DNA from: Gracilimonas sp.
Lineage (GTDB): Bacteria; Bacteroidota; Rhodothermia; Balneolales; Balneolaceae
DNA length: 64,000 nt
Assembly: GCA_022450045.1 (NCBI GenBank)
Contig: JAKURD010000008.1
Location: 1-64,000, forward strand
Direction: 5' to 3'
Shown here: in pieces, positions 45,328-54,089 of the stretch
How the letters are laid out: each line of letters begins with the position of its first letter
Position numbering within the stretch: the first letter of the stretch is position 1
Notes under the pieces: generated by a model
Database searches by the model: none
Seen by the model: the letters and a program-made list of their open reading frames with translations, nothing else
What the model was told of the DNA's origin: nothing
Made by a program: the position numbers and the translations under genes

Positions 45328-45415
45328 GTAATCTGTTTTCTACTCTATACGCAACAAGTCGAAAATATTTCAACAGATTGGCCATATTTAGAACCACTTT
45401 AAATAATTGCTGGCT

Positions 45416-45440
45416 AAAAAAGAGAGCAAGCCGCTCTCTT
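45416..45440 (-). terminator. Rho-independent terminator of the RadC-like gene
   Basis: On the minus strand GAGAGC-ggctt-GCTCTT and TTTT directly follow the stop codon; a stem of 6-8 bp and a T-run. The TGA stop partly overlaps the hairpin, so UGA is clearly used as a stop here. Confidence 0.65.
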
Positions 45441-45883
45441 CAAATCAGTCCAAGTTCCATCATGGATGTATAGGATTCTTTAGTCAGGATAACTGAATCT
45501 ACGACTTGGATTCCTAAAAGCTTACCAGAATCCCTGAGTCTTTTACTAAGCTGAATATCTGCACTGGATGCTTTTAGGTTTCCGGAAGGATGATTATGGG
45601 CTACTAGAATGGAGTTTGCGTTCCCAAGTATAGCAACTTGGAATACCGTGGATGGTTGGACAAGCGCCCCGGTCATTGTTCCTATGGCTATTTTGCTCCA
45701 TCCAAGTACTTGCTTAGTGTTGCTAAGAAGTACCACATAGAATTCTTCTCTAAGCTCAATTGTATCTGGGTCAAATATTCCACGAAGAAACTCAGCGGCT
45801 TCTTCTGGTGAGGTTATGGTAGGCATCTCATCATAGGACTTCTGGGAGGAATACTTGAGAGATACTTCTGCTACTGTTTGCAT
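45440..45883 (-). CDS. RadC-like JAB-domain protein, short mobile-element form
   Basis: 147 aa. The metal-binding JAMM motif VAHNHPSGNLKASSADIQLSKRL (His-x-His then Asp) and LLGIQVVDSVILTKESYTSMMELGLI identify the RadC/DUF2466 family. It lacks the N-terminal helix-hairpin-helix part of chromosomal RadC, as is usual for copies in plasmids and prophages, where it is linked to recombination. It ends with TGA immediately before a terminator. Confidence 0.9.
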   Translation of the reverse strand: MQTVAEVSLKYSSQKSYDEMPTITSPEEAAEFLRGIFDPDTIELREEFYVVLLSNTKQVLGWSKIAIGTMTGALVQPSTVFQVAILGNANSILVAHNHPSGNLKASSADIQLSKRLRDSGKLLGIQVVDSVILTKESYTSMMELGLI

Positions 45884-45927
45884 GGTGGGTGGGGTTGGTT
45901 AAGATTTATGAAGGCTTTAGAGGCCTT

Positions 45928-45944
45928 CATTGTTCTTATACCAA
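45928..45944 (-). promoter_or_regulatory. Shared motif TTGGTATAAGAACAATG upstream of the RadC-like gene
   Basis: On the minus strand the 17-base motif differs at one base from 49487-49503 upstream of the DUF932 gene. TATAAG is a plausible -10 core. A hairpin TGAAGGC...GCCTTCA follows in the leader. Such sharing suggests a common promoter or operator of the element. Confidence 0.5.
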
Positions 45945-46135
45945 AATCAGTGTCTTTTTTTTCTTTTCTAGTCCTTTATAATAACATGAGATTAACTATA
46001 TGTGTTGACATGCTCTTTTATGTTTCTATTTTGCTTAACTGAAAAGAAAGTAGCCCTTATAGGAAAGTTCGACATCATCATAAGTGGTTTTGTAACAATC
46101 CTTTTGCATAAAAATATGAAATACAACCTTTCAAA

Positions 46136-47308
46136 ATGGTTCTAAATCTAAAAGAAATACGAAGAAATTTATTTGAGCAACTTGACTCTGTTTCTTCACC
46201 ACTGGATTTGGCAATTTTTCAAAGAGAATTATGCAATGCAATATTTCAAGCTGAAGGTCTTAAGGCGAATACAAATAATAAAATTGAAAAATCTAATTTT
46301 GGTCTTCATATCAGAATGTGTAGGTCGTATGGAGATGCAATGGTGTGGAATCTTTTAGATTCTCATTCCATAAGGCAAATGAAAGTTCATGATATTCCCC
46401 CTCCACATTTGTCTGGCATGAAAGAGGTTGTAAACAAATACCTTGAGCTTATTGAAATTACTGCAGAAAAAGGAGGTTTGGCAATTATTCCCGATCTAAC
46501 AAATATAGTACAGGTTGGAGATGTAATTTTAGTTCATGACTCACAAGTTCCGATGATTCTTGAAATCAAAGGAGATAAGATTATTACCACTCTATTTAAT
46601 GAATCAGAAAATGATTCTATTTCAATAAATGCAAAAAAAGTAACCGGTAGACTTCAAAAGCAATTAGAGAAAAATAGAACTATAACTGAATATTTAATAA
46701 ATGATGAAAAGGAAGTGGATAATGGAAATTTTCTTCTAAAAGCTATATCAGGTAATTCAGAGTTAGAACACTATTGGGATAAAGTAGATTCGGTTGTTAG
46801 AGAAGCACTAGAAGCTAACAATAGTACCTGTATAGTAAGCGAAGGAAATATCATTTGGGCTACTACTGAAGAACCTGAAGATTTTATCTTACCAAAAGAT
46901 ATATCTGATGTATTTAACTCTGATTCAATTATAAGAATCGGTAACCAATTAACTCCATTAGAAGAAGCAAATCCTTACATAAAAACTCCATTCAATTGGG
47001 AAGTTTCTAAGGAGGTTCGATTTGCATTAATGGAAGGAGATGTTGTGCTCACTAATTTTGTAGATATATCAAAATTAGTAGGACTTACTATTGAAAATGC
47101 AACAATACTGGATGTTGGAATTTCAGGTCCTGAATTTGATGATGAAATGATTAGCGTTGAGGTAGAAAGTGAGTTGGTAAAATACAGTCCAGTTGTATTA
47201 TATCGTATGGTTAATGGATTTATAACTTTAGAATCTATTGGTAAATTTATACTTAATGCAGCTATTGATTCTCACAGAATAATCAAAGACTTAGATGGAA
47301 GAGCATAG
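46136..47308 (+). CDS. Unknown protein next to AbiV
   Basis: 390 aa, not recognised. It is AT-rich compared with host genes. The segment VGDVILVHDSQVPMILEIKGDK has the spacing of a PD-(D/E)XK-like site (Asp...Glu-Ile-Lys), but the support is weak. It stands first in a plus-strand run with an AbiV gene and a HEPN-like gene, which suggests a defence role. There is no visible Shine-Dalgarno sequence. Confidence 0.6.
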   Translation: MVLNLKEIRRNLFEQLDSVSSPLDLAIFQRELCNAIFQAEGLKANTNNKIEKSNFGLHIRMCRSYGDAMVWNLLDSHSIRQMKVHDIPPPHLSGMKEVVNKYLELIEITAEKGGLAIIPDLTNIVQVGDVILVHDSQVPMILEIKGDKIITTLFNESENDSISINAKKVTGRLQKQLEKNRTITEYLINDEKEVDNGNFLLKAISGNSELEHYWDKVDSVVREALEANNSTCIVSEGNIIWATTEEPEDFILPKDISDVFNSDSIIRIGNQLTPLEEANPYIKTPFNWEVSKEVRFALMEGDVVLTNFVDISKLVGLTIENATILDVGISGPEFDDEMISVEVESELVKYSPVVLYRMVNGFITLESIGKFILNAAIDSHRIIKDLDGRA

Positions 47309-47400
47309 AGCTCGGATAATTTTGGGGTAGTTAATTTTAACCTAATGATCATCGTTTAAGTGTCAATTTTTTTATATCGAACTTCTAATATCCTTAAAGC

Positions 47401-47982
47401 ATGGTTCCACTAGATCAATTATCCGAAGTTGCAGTTTTAGCTTTTGATAATGGGCTACGATTACACTTTGATTCGATTCTTTTGTATGAAAATGGATCTT
47501 TACCCTCCTCGGTAATGCTGTCAGTTCTTGCGATGGAAGAATTTGGGAAATATTTTTCCTTGTCAGCATATGTGTTTTACACTGAAACAAATAATAACAG
47601 AAATAAAGAGTTCGAAGACAATTTTTTAAAAGCTCTCTATAAGCATCCATTCAAGCAAAAAGTAGCTTTTGGTAGAGATGGTTTTATAGCGTCTACTGAT
47701 CATTTCAGTAAAGCGAGGGATAGATATTATGAAGATTTAAAACAGAGAGCCTTATATGTTGGCTATGAGCGAAAGAAAGGAAATTTGTTATTCAATAAGG
47801 GTATAAATAAACCCCAACAAATAACTCGCATAAGTGCCAAAGAACAAATTTCATTTCAAAATGAATTATTAATTAAAATTCTCAAACAACATTTAGATGG
47901 CATTATTGAATTTGATGAACCTGAGGTGAACGAAATATTGACATCAAACTTACTTGATAAACTTGAAAAAACTTCACTTTAA
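47401..47982 (+). CDS. AbiV-family abortive infection protein
   Basis: 193 aa. The N-terminal half has the AbiV pattern: A-x-x-NGLRLHFDSILLYENGSLPSSVMLSVLAMEEFGKYF (long helix with RL, D-x-x-LL, P-S-x-x-LS-x-LAxEE-x-GK), then KHPFKQKVAF. AbiV of Lactococcus blocks phage translation by binding a phage protein; the mechanism in this branch is not known. It is low-GC like its neighbours and lies between an unknown gene and a HEPN-like gene. I judge the family by the helix pattern, without a search. Confidence 0.72.
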   Translation: MVPLDQLSEVAVLAFDNGLRLHFDSILLYENGSLPSSVMLSVLAMEEFGKYFSLSAYVFYTETNNNRNKEFEDNFLKALYKHPFKQKVAFGRDGFIASTDHFSKARDRYYEDLKQRALYVGYERKKGNLLFNKGINKPQQITRISAKEQISFQNELLIKILKQHLDGIIEFDEPEVNEILTSNLLDKLEKTSL

Positions 47983-48031
47983 AAACTGATTAGTTCTAAA
48001 TTTTGAACGGGCCAATAAAATTTTCAAAAAC

Positions 48032-49420
48032 ATGAAATGTATATCTCAATACTATATACCATTGACTAGAGATATTGAAATATGGTTTTACTTAGATAAA
48101 TGTTTAGTAGAAACAGTAAAAAATATCGAGGATGAAGAAATAGAGGCCCCTTTCGATTTTGGTTTTATAAAAGTGTCAATTGAATTTTCTCTTAAAGAAT
48201 ATGAGACTATTTCAAATGCGGGAATGCTTACAAGGCCCAAATATTTGGCTGTATTAGGAGTATTATCATTTATATCAGATGAACCTTTTGACGTTTTTGG
48301 ACCGCACACTAGGTCCTTTGTGCAACCTAATGGACTAGAAGGTTTCAATTCCAATTCGACTACAAAATTCAAAGTAGAGAATGTCGACCTTACATATGAA
48401 TTGAAGGAGTTTTTATCTGAGATAAATGGTGCTAAAGGACACGAGCAAAGTCTAATATTTTCATTATTGGATAGATGGAGAAAAGGCAGATATCTTGAGA
48501 AAGAAAATGAACAGAGTTTATTGTATTTAGATGAGGCAACACTTAGTTATTTCCACGTTCTGGAATTACTTGGGAACAATTATTCGAATGAGATAACAAG
48601 CAAATTAATCGAAAAAATTGAAACGCTTGTAGATGATGTGAACTCGAATTTACTCTTCTTGACTGGAGACCATCTTGAACAAAAGAATTCTGAAAAAACA
48701 AATTTAATCAAATCAGTATGGACCAGTGAAATATCCATTGCATCAAAGATAAATTACTTACTTAAAAAGCTAGATTTGTATACAAAGGAAACGGCTTTCT
48801 GGGTTAAAGTTTTAATAGATCAAAGAAATAGTGTAGCTCATGGCAGGCGGGTACATTATGATAAAGCTATCTTCCCAGTAAGACCTTTCTTCCCGCTAGT
48901 TTTTGATGACTTATATCCACTTGAATACTTGAGGGTATTTGTTGCTAAAGTTATTAGTAGATATTTAGACATACCGTTCTATAATGAAGAATGGGAAGAG
49001 CTAAATGAATGGCTAATTGTTGATTTAAATACTACTAAATCTAATATCAACCATGAATCATTTGAATCCTCAGAGAATTTAAATGATGATGCAAAGAAAG
49101 TTCTTTATGGTGGGCTTAATTACTTCATTTTAACCAACAAAATAGATATAAAAGAAGCTCATAGATTTTACGAATACTATTTAAATAATGAAATCAATAA
49201 TGACGATTTCCTTTGTTCCAATATCGAAGCCTTGGTAATCTTGTATGAGTATCAAGATGACCAAAAGCTAAGTGACAAAATATTTTCCGCATTTAGAAAG
49301 ATAGAGGAATTAGATTGCAATCCATATCTGAGGTTTAGAGACTTAATGTATTATTTAGACTATTATAATTTCGAGACTAATAACCTTGAAAAACTCATTT
49401 CTACCAAAGAAATAAAATAA
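48032..49420 (+). CDS. HEPN-type putative RNase, defence-like
   Basis: 462 aa. The HEPN RNase signature R-x4-6-H appears as QRNSVAHGR (Arg265, His270) after a helix-rich middle (LDEATLSYFHVLELLGNNYSNEI...). The N-terminal 150 residues are beta-rich, an arrangement like ApeA-type defence proteins, in which a sensor domain precedes HEPN. The C-terminal 150 residues are helical. It follows the AbiV gene by 49 bp. Function is inferred: RNA cleavage on phage infection. Confidence 0.62.
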   Translation: MKCISQYYIPLTRDIEIWFYLDKCLVETVKNIEDEEIEAPFDFGFIKVSIEFSLKEYETISNAGMLTRPKYLAVLGVLSFISDEPFDVFGPHTRSFVQPNGLEGFNSNSTTKFKVENVDLTYELKEFLSEINGAKGHEQSLIFSLLDRWRKGRYLEKENEQSLLYLDEATLSYFHVLELLGNNYSNEITSKLIEKIETLVDDVNSNLLFLTGDHLEQKNSEKTNLIKSVWTSEISIASKINYLLKKLDLYTKETAFWVKVLIDQRNSVAHGRRVHYDKAIFPVRPFFPLVFDDLYPLEYLRVFVAKVISRYLDIPFYNEEWEELNEWLIVDLNTTKSNINHESFESSENLNDDAKKVLYGGLNYFILTNKIDIKEAHRFYEYYLNNEINNDDFLCSNIEALVILYEYQDDQKLSDKIFSAFRKIEELDCNPYLRFRDLMYYLDYYNFETNNLEKLISTKEIK

Positions 49421-49486
49421 ATTTCAGTACTCGCCCTTTTTTAAAAGCGTAATATTTCAGTCGGGGCGGCCTTTTTTCTGCCTTTC

Positions 49487-49503
49487 TTGGTATAAGAACA
49501 GTG
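49487..49503 (+). promoter_or_regulatory. Shared motif TTGGTATAAGAACAGTG upstream of the DUF932 gene
   Basis: Almost identical to the motif upstream of the RadC-like gene (45928-45944). It is followed by AGTGTT-aataac-AACACT, an inverted repeat in the leader. It lies 34 bp before the DUF932 start codon. Confidence 0.5.
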
Positions 49504-49536
49504 TTAATAACAACACTAATTCTTAATCCCAATCTA

Positions 49537-50304
49537 ATGAACCTACAACCATTCTGCTTTCCTGTGACCGAACGTGTGGTCGCAGTAGATAACGCCAAAT
49601 CCCCTCTTATCGACATCCAAGACCAAGACTCCTTCCTGCCTAATGGCTATAAAGCAATAGTCAGAGAGGACACTAACGACGTCATTTCCATTGTGAAAGA
49701 CTCCTACCAGATCGTCAAGAACGGAGACCTGATTAACCAGCTACTACAGGAGCTTGCAACTAGTGGTCATTCATTTAAGATTGATCCTTCTCACAGCTTT
49801 GTAGATAACTACCGTATGAGGCTTCAGATCACATTTCCAGAACTTAAGTTCCGAGATGGTGAATCCGATATTGCCTTATCTGCATTCGTGCATAATTCTT
49901 ACAATATGAGCGAAGGGGTTCGATTCTATTTTGGAGCCATTAGGTCGATATGCTCTAACGGCATGGTTTTCGGGCAGATCTTATCCAAGTACTACTCCAA
50001 GCATACCTCCGGCTTTTCCTTCTCAGACCTTGGCGAAAAGCTGGCAGAGGCTCGCGAGTTCTTTCCTGAAATTCAGGAGCGGATTAACCGCCTTGAGCGA
50101 CTGCCGGTAACGGAAGTGCTCGTGGAGAATGTGTCTGATAAAATCTCCAAGCGACTGGCTGAACAAGTCATCGAACAGGAGGAGATCGGACGGATTACCC
50201 AATGGCAGCTGCTAAACCGGCTGACAAATTACGTAAGCCACGACCTAGACCAACGGCACCGTGCCCGTTATCAGGATAACATCAGCAAAGTGTTTGCCCT
50301 GTAA
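49537..50304 (+). CDS. DUF932 phage/plasmid-like protein
   Basis: 255 aa from ATG 49537 (MNLQPFCFPVTERVVAV). Contains the DUF932 pattern: YKAIVREDTNDVISIVKDSYQIVKN, FVHNSYNMSEGVRFYFGAIRSICSNGMVFG and a helical C-terminus. The family is common in plasmids, phages and integrative elements near recombination genes, but its role is not established. It is followed by two very small frames and the YqaJ exonuclease gene. Confidence 0.85.
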   Translation: MNLQPFCFPVTERVVAVDNAKSPLIDIQDQDSFLPNGYKAIVREDTNDVISIVKDSYQIVKNGDLINQLLQELATSGHSFKIDPSHSFVDNYRMRLQITFPELKFRDGESDIALSAFVHNSYNMSEGVRFYFGAIRSICSNGMVFGQILSKYYSKHTSGFSFSDLGEKLAEAREFFPEIQERINRLERLPVTEVLVENVSDKISKRLAEQVIEQEEIGRITQWQLLNRLTNYVSHDLDQRHRARYQDNISKVFAL

Positions 50305-50314
50305 CGGAGGCCGT

Positions 50315-50377
50315 ATGTCGTTAGGAACCTTAGTTGTCAAAATCATCATCATAATCTGCAAGGGAGGAAAACCATGA
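50315..50377 (+). CDS. Possible very small hydrophobic peptide
   Basis: 20 codons, MSLGTLVVKIIIIICKGGKP, with a good Shine-Dalgarno (CGGAGG). Its TGA overlaps the next ATG (ATGA). It could be a membrane peptide or a leader that couples translation of the next small gene. Its existence rests only on the ribosome site and the coupled stop. Confidence 0.3.
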   Translation: MSLGTLVVKIIIIICKGGKP

Positions 50378-50511
50378 GCGTCAAATCTGTTCTACTCAAA
50401 AGCCTCCTTGAGGGGTTCAAACATGGGCTTCGGCTCTGGCTCTGTAAAGACCGCCAGGAAGACCCACCTCCTCCACATCAAAACGAATCAAACCACAAGC
50501 CTGCCGGATAA
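50374..50511 (+). CDS. Possible 45-aa basic peptide
   Basis: The ATG at 50374 is preceded by AGGGAGGA, a strong ribosome site. The peptide has a helical basic start (SVKSVLLKSLLEGFKHGLRLW) and a Pro-rich, His-rich tail, and ends inside the stem of a terminator. Family unknown. The strong ribosome site and following terminator make it a likely real small gene. Confidence 0.45.
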   Translation: MSVKSVLLKSLLEGFKHGLRLWLCKDRQEDPPPPHQNESNHKPAG

Positions 50512-50529
50512 CCCGGTGGGCTTTTTTAT
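50497..50529 (+). terminator. Rho-independent terminator
   Basis: AAGCCTGCCGG pairs with CCGGTGGGCTT (one G-T-type mismatch) and is followed by TTTTTA. It separates the DUF932 group from the YqaJ group. Confidence 0.75.
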
Positions 50530-50557
50530 TTCTATCAACCCTTAAACAACCAATACT

Positions 50558-51493
50558 ATGTCTATGAAACTATTAGATAACATCCCAACCCAAGAATGGG
50601 TAGATGCACGACAAGAATACCTGGGCGGAAGCGAAGTTGCTGCTGCACTTGGCAAGTCTCCCTACCAGACACCCTTTCAACTCTGGCTGCTGAAAACTGG
50701 ACGCAGAGAGCCGCAAGGTTCTACGCCGATCACAGAGATGGGCCATATATTGGAGCCCGTCTGCGCAGAGAAATTTACCGAAATGACCGGGCTGAAAGTC
50801 CGCAATATTTCCGAGCCTTATGAGCATCCGGAATACTCATTTCTGAGAGGAAACATCGACCGGCAGATTGTAAGCTCGGAGAAGCATCCCGGACCGGGAA
50901 TTTTGGAAATAAAGACCTCCTCATCGTTTCGTCTAAAAAATGAAGTTGATGCCTATCCACTCAGTTGGGAGTATCAGATTCAACATTATCTCATGCTAAC
51001 AGGCTACCAGTATGCGTACCTCCAAATCATGGAGAGAGATACGGGCGTATTCCACGACCCGATCTACATCGAGCGCAACGAAGAACTGATTGCCATCAAC
51101 ACCCAGAAAGTAATCGAATGGTGGGAAGATCATGTGATTGCCGATGTTCCACCGGATGCAATGACGGATGAAGATCTGCTCATTCTCTACCCGGACGCGA
51201 AAGAAGGAGAAACCGTAGAGGCCAATCCTCGTCTCTTTGCATACTACCAGCAGCTCCAGAAAGTAAGAGATCGCCTTGATGAATATAAAACGCACAAGGA
51301 ATCTTTGGAGCATCTGCTTAAGGAAGAGTTAGGCAATGCGGAGCATATGACCTTGGCTGGCCGGAGGCTCTTAAGCTGGAAGAACTCTACCCAACGCCGG
51401 TTCAATACCACAACTTTCAAGAAAGAGTACCCGCAGCTCTACAAGGAGTTTCTTAAGGAATCCACAACCCGACGTTTTACCATTAATACTTAA
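50558..51493 (+). CDS. YqaJ-family viral recombinase/exonuclease
   Basis: 311 aa, lambda-exonuclease-like (PD-(D/E)XK). Seen: YLGGSEVAAALGKSPYQTPFQLWLLKTG at the N-terminus, ITEMGHILEPVCAEKF, FLRGNIDRQI and GILEIKTSSSF (Glu-x-Lys of the active site) and WEYQIQHYLMLTG. Such nucleases resect DNA ends for single-strand annealing by a phage-type recombinase. The DUF669-like gene follows by 11 bp, giving a small recombination unit; no RecT/Erf gene is visible in the window. Confidence 0.9.
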   Translation: MSMKLLDNIPTQEWVDARQEYLGGSEVAAALGKSPYQTPFQLWLLKTGRREPQGSTPITEMGHILEPVCAEKFTEMTGLKVRNISEPYEHPEYSFLRGNIDRQIVSSEKHPGPGILEIKTSSSFRLKNEVDAYPLSWEYQIQHYLMLTGYQYAYLQIMERDTGVFHDPIYIERNEELIAINTQKVIEWWEDHVIADVPPDAMTDEDLLILYPDAKEGETVEANPRLFAYYQQLQKVRDRLDEYKTHKESLEHLLKEELGNAEHMTLAGRRLLSWKNSTQRRFNTTTFKKEYPQLYKEFLKESTTRRFTINT

Positions 51494-51504
51494 ACCCAAA
51501 TAAC

Positions 51505-52014
51505 ATGGCACTTATCATAAAAGAAGAAAAAATCGAATACCCTCTTGCACCCGACGGCCTTCAAGATGCCCTCCTTGTGGACGTCGTAGATCTCGGCGAG
51601 CTGGACACTCCTTGGGGCCCTAAACACAAGCTTAGCCTGGTGTGGGAGCTCGAGGATACCGACTCAGAGGGAAAGCACTTCATCGTTACTAAGCGATATA
51701 CGTGGTCGCTCAACGAGAAATCCAATTTACGCAAGGATATCGAACGATGGCGCGGTTCTAAGTTCACCAAGGATGAGTTGGAAAACGGAGTAGATATGGA
51801 AGCTTTCATCGGGCTGAATGCTACCTTGTTTATCTCGCACAACGAGTCTGAGGAGCACGGCAAAACTTTCTCCAATATCGAAACCATTCTTCCCCGGAAG
51901 AAAAACAACAAGGTCGTCTTCTACGACCTCAAGCCTTCTGGGGATTATACCCGAGTAGTTGAAAGGGAAAATTATAAGGAACCGGAAGAGTATGCAGAGA
52001 TGGTAAATAGCTGA
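51505..52014 (+). CDS. DUF669-like phage protein (single-strand DNA binding type)
   Basis: 169 aa: YPLAPDGLQDALLVDVVDLGE, KLSLVWELEDTDSEGKHFIVTKRYTWSL and LNATLFISHNESEEHGKTFSNIETI. The beta-rich layout resembles DUF669/NGO0469-type proteins that accompany phage recombination nucleases. It is the second gene after YqaJ and ends with TGA, followed by a hairpin terminator. Confidence 0.75.
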   Translation: MALIIKEEKIEYPLAPDGLQDALLVDVVDLGELDTPWGPKHKLSLVWELEDTDSEGKHFIVTKRYTWSLNEKSNLRKDIERWRGSKFTKDELENGVDMEAFIGLNATLFISHNESEEHGKTFSNIETILPRKKNNKVVFYDLKPSGDYTRVVERENYKEPEEYAEMVNS

Positions 52015-52048
52015 TCAAAAAAACCAGCTAGCCTAGCAACGCAATAAA

Positions 52049-52078
52049 GAAGAAGGAGTTTAATCTCCTTCTTTCTTT
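52049..52078. terminator. Bidirectional hairpin terminator
   Basis: AAGAAGGAG (52049-52057) and CTCCTTCTT (52064-52072) form a perfect 9-bp stem, followed by TCTTTTCT. It ends the DUF669-like gene; its right arm overlaps the end of the convergent XRE gene. Confidence 0.7.
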
Positions 52079-52311
52079 TCTAGTTCTTTTTCGATGAGAC
52101 TCACAATAGCAGATGCTTTCGTTTCAAGGGCAGGAGCTAACTTGAGGAATACATCCAATGATGGAAGTCTCTCTCTTCGTTCAGTTCGATCAATCATGCT
52201 TCTGCTCAATCCAGATTGGGCTGCCAACTCCTCCTGAGAGAATCCTTTCTCTTCCCGTAGTCTCCGAATGACTATAGAAGTCGCTTCCAATAACTCTGCA
52301 TCGTATTTCAT
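52060..52311 (-). CDS. XRE-family transcriptional regulator
   Basis: 83 aa. The Cro/C1-type HTH is VIRRLREEKGFSQEELAAQSGLSRSMIDRTERRERLPSLDVFLKLA. The ATG at 52311 (MKYDAELLEA) is preferred over the upstream 52353. It is divergent to the lipoprotein gene at 52392 and an inverted repeat lies between them, a typical autoregulated layout. It may control element genes. Confidence 0.87.
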   Translation of the reverse strand: MKYDAELLEATSIVIRRLREEKGFSQEELAAQSGLSRSMIDRTERRERLPSLDVFLKLAPALETKASAIVSLIEKELEKKEGD

Positions 52312-52341
52312 GAAAGAAAGATGCAGTGAAAACAAATTTGC

Positions 52342-52365
52342 ATTTGCTGTCAACTGTCAGCAAAT
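52342..52365. promoter_or_regulatory. Operator-like palindrome between the XRE and lipoprotein genes
   Basis: ATTTGCTG (52342-52349) and CAGCAAAT (52358-52365) are perfect 8-bp inverted arms separated by 8 bases. It lies 31 bp upstream of the XRE start and 27 bp upstream of the lipoprotein start. Likely binding site of the XRE protein; inferred. Confidence 0.5.
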
Positions 52366-52391
52366 TAAACATTAATCATACTTTACAAGCC

Positions 52392-53597
52392 ATGAAAAAC
52401 AGATTCAGAAAAATATCCGTAACAATTACTACTTCTATCGTGTTGGTATTTACTGCCTGCACCCCTTCAAATGAAGACATAAAATCCTATTTGTCAGAGG
52501 AAAATTATGAACGTGTCTATGAATACGTTCATAAACAGCTTGAAAATCACTCTACTCAGAATAATCCAGCTTTTGATTCAGGACTTAGCGGACTGATTTT
52601 TTCTAATACGTCATATAGCTCAGAAGCAATTAATCTCTTTACAAGCTCTGAGTTTCAAGTTCCAGATAAAGGGCATTTAGCAACTAATCTTTGGGGAAAA
52701 GCCATCGAAAAGAAAACAGATATTCCTGAAGGTTTACATTCCTTTATCTATAAAAACCACCAAGCATATGGAAGCAGTATAGAACCAAAAATTCAGAAAT
52801 ATTATCAGGCCGATTCCTTATTTCAACCGTTACTAATTGAAGAGATTCGTTCAATTAGCCTGTGGGATAAACCCGATTATATGAAACTTGATTGGCTTAT
52901 ATCTTTAACAGACCTCAGTAATCCACATGACTATGTTAAAGAGATTATTGCTTTAAAAAGTAAGGAATCAAATATTAATAAGGTTTTCAGTGACAGCTTA
53001 GAAGATAACCAACTCTGGATCAATGATTATTCTAGTCGAATTGATAGTTTAAATGCCATATTTCCATCAATTGAAAAAAGATACGAGGAACAATATCCTA
53101 AATACGATGATCTTAACTCAGCTGTTTTTCTTGTGAGTTCATTCATTGGAGATTTTCAGGATGGCGAAATTAATTACGAGGCATATGAAGCAACAATTTA
53201 TAGTACTACTGGAGGTGAGGATCAAGTTTTCTTTACTGAATATGAAACCTTCATACTCTTGACTACTGAAAAAAGCTTTTCAGGTCGAGGTAGATATCGT
53301 TTATCGTATTATTTGAAAGATGAAATTCCAGTTAGGCTAAAAGAAGATTATGGTGGTTTTAAAACTACTATGAAAGTAGTTAAACACGTTGGTGAAAGAG
53401 AATTTGATGATCTTCTACATAGTAGTACTCAAGTATCTTCTATTAATTCTAAAATTGAGCTCTATTCAAGATTATTAAATCATTTCCAGTCGGAGAAAGA
53501 ACAAATAGAACTAGAGCGTACTGCCAGAATTAAAGAATTAAATGCAGAAATCGTATTACTTGATAAAAGGCTCAAGGACTGGGCTAAAGATAACTAA
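52392..53597 (+). CDS. Putative lipoprotein, unknown
   Basis: 401 aa. The signal peptide with lipobox VLVFTAC is seen from ATG 52392 (MKNRFRKISVTITTSIVLVFTAC). The rest is acidic and helical with a coiled-coil C-terminus (SEKEQIELERTARIKELNAEIVLLDKRLKDW). No domain is recognised. It could be a surface exclusion or a phage-receptor-related factor, but nothing supports this directly. Low GC. Upstream frames from 52326 are not needed. Confidence 0.6.
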   Translation: MKNRFRKISVTITTSIVLVFTACTPSNEDIKSYLSEENYERVYEYVHKQLENHSTQNNPAFDSGLSGLIFSNTSYSSEAINLFTSSEFQVPDKGHLATNLWGKAIEKKTDIPEGLHSFIYKNHQAYGSSIEPKIQKYYQADSLFQPLLIEEIRSISLWDKPDYMKLDWLISLTDLSNPHDYVKEIIALKSKESNINKVFSDSLEDNQLWINDYSSRIDSLNAIFPSIEKRYEEQYPKYDDLNSAVFLVSSFIGDFQDGEINYEAYEATIYSTTGGEDQVFFTEYETFILLTTEKSFSGRGRYRLSYYLKDEIPVRLKEDYGGFKTTMKVVKHVGEREFDDLLHSSTQVSSINSKIELYSRLLNHFQSEKEQIELERTARIKELNAEIVLLDKRLKDWAKDN

Positions 53598-53654
53598 CTC
53601 TAAAAGGGAAGCTTCGGCTTCTCTTTTTACACTTAATTTTAAATCATTTGGGGT

Positions 53655-54089
53655 ATGTTCAAATTCAGAAAAAAAGATACTAAGGCAAAGAATGTCAGAA
53701 AGAGTAAGTTTTTTAAAAGCGCGAAAACTAAGGCAAAGGATTACCTTAATTCTCCTGACAAAATTCACCGGCTAATTGATAAGGCCAAGAAAAAAGCAAA
53801 CAGAAGAAACAGTCCTTTAAAAGAGTTTTGGGAATCGCTGATGACATGCTTCCGGCTGCTTAAAGCATATGCCAAAGGAACCTATCGGGAGATACCCTGG
53901 GAATCACTAGTATTAATTCTGGCTTCAGTTATTTACTTTGTCATGCCCATAGATTTGATACCAGATTTTATCGTTGGCATCGGGCTCTTAGACGACGCTT
54001 CCCTGTTGGCATGGGCAATGGCTTCTTTTGCTGTTGACATTGAGCGCTTCGTGCAGTGGGAGAAAGAAAATAAAACAGAATATGAATAA
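53655..54089 (+). CDS. YkvA-like DUF1232 membrane protein
   Basis: 144 aa: a basic N-terminus (KFRKKDTKAKNVRKSKFFKSA), then ESLVLILASVIYFVMPIDLIPDFIVGIGLLDDASLLAWAMASF with the family hallmark MPIDLIPDF-x-G-x-GLLDD. Membrane protein of unknown function. The start of the next gene overlaps its end by 8 bp (54082). Confidence 0.85.
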   Translation: MFKFRKKDTKAKNVRKSKFFKSAKTKAKDYLNSPDKIHRLIDKAKKKANRRNSPLKEFWESLMTCFRLLKAYAKGTYREIPWESLVLILASVIYFVMPIDLIPDFIVGIGLLDDASLLAWAMASFAVDIERFVQWEKENKTEYE

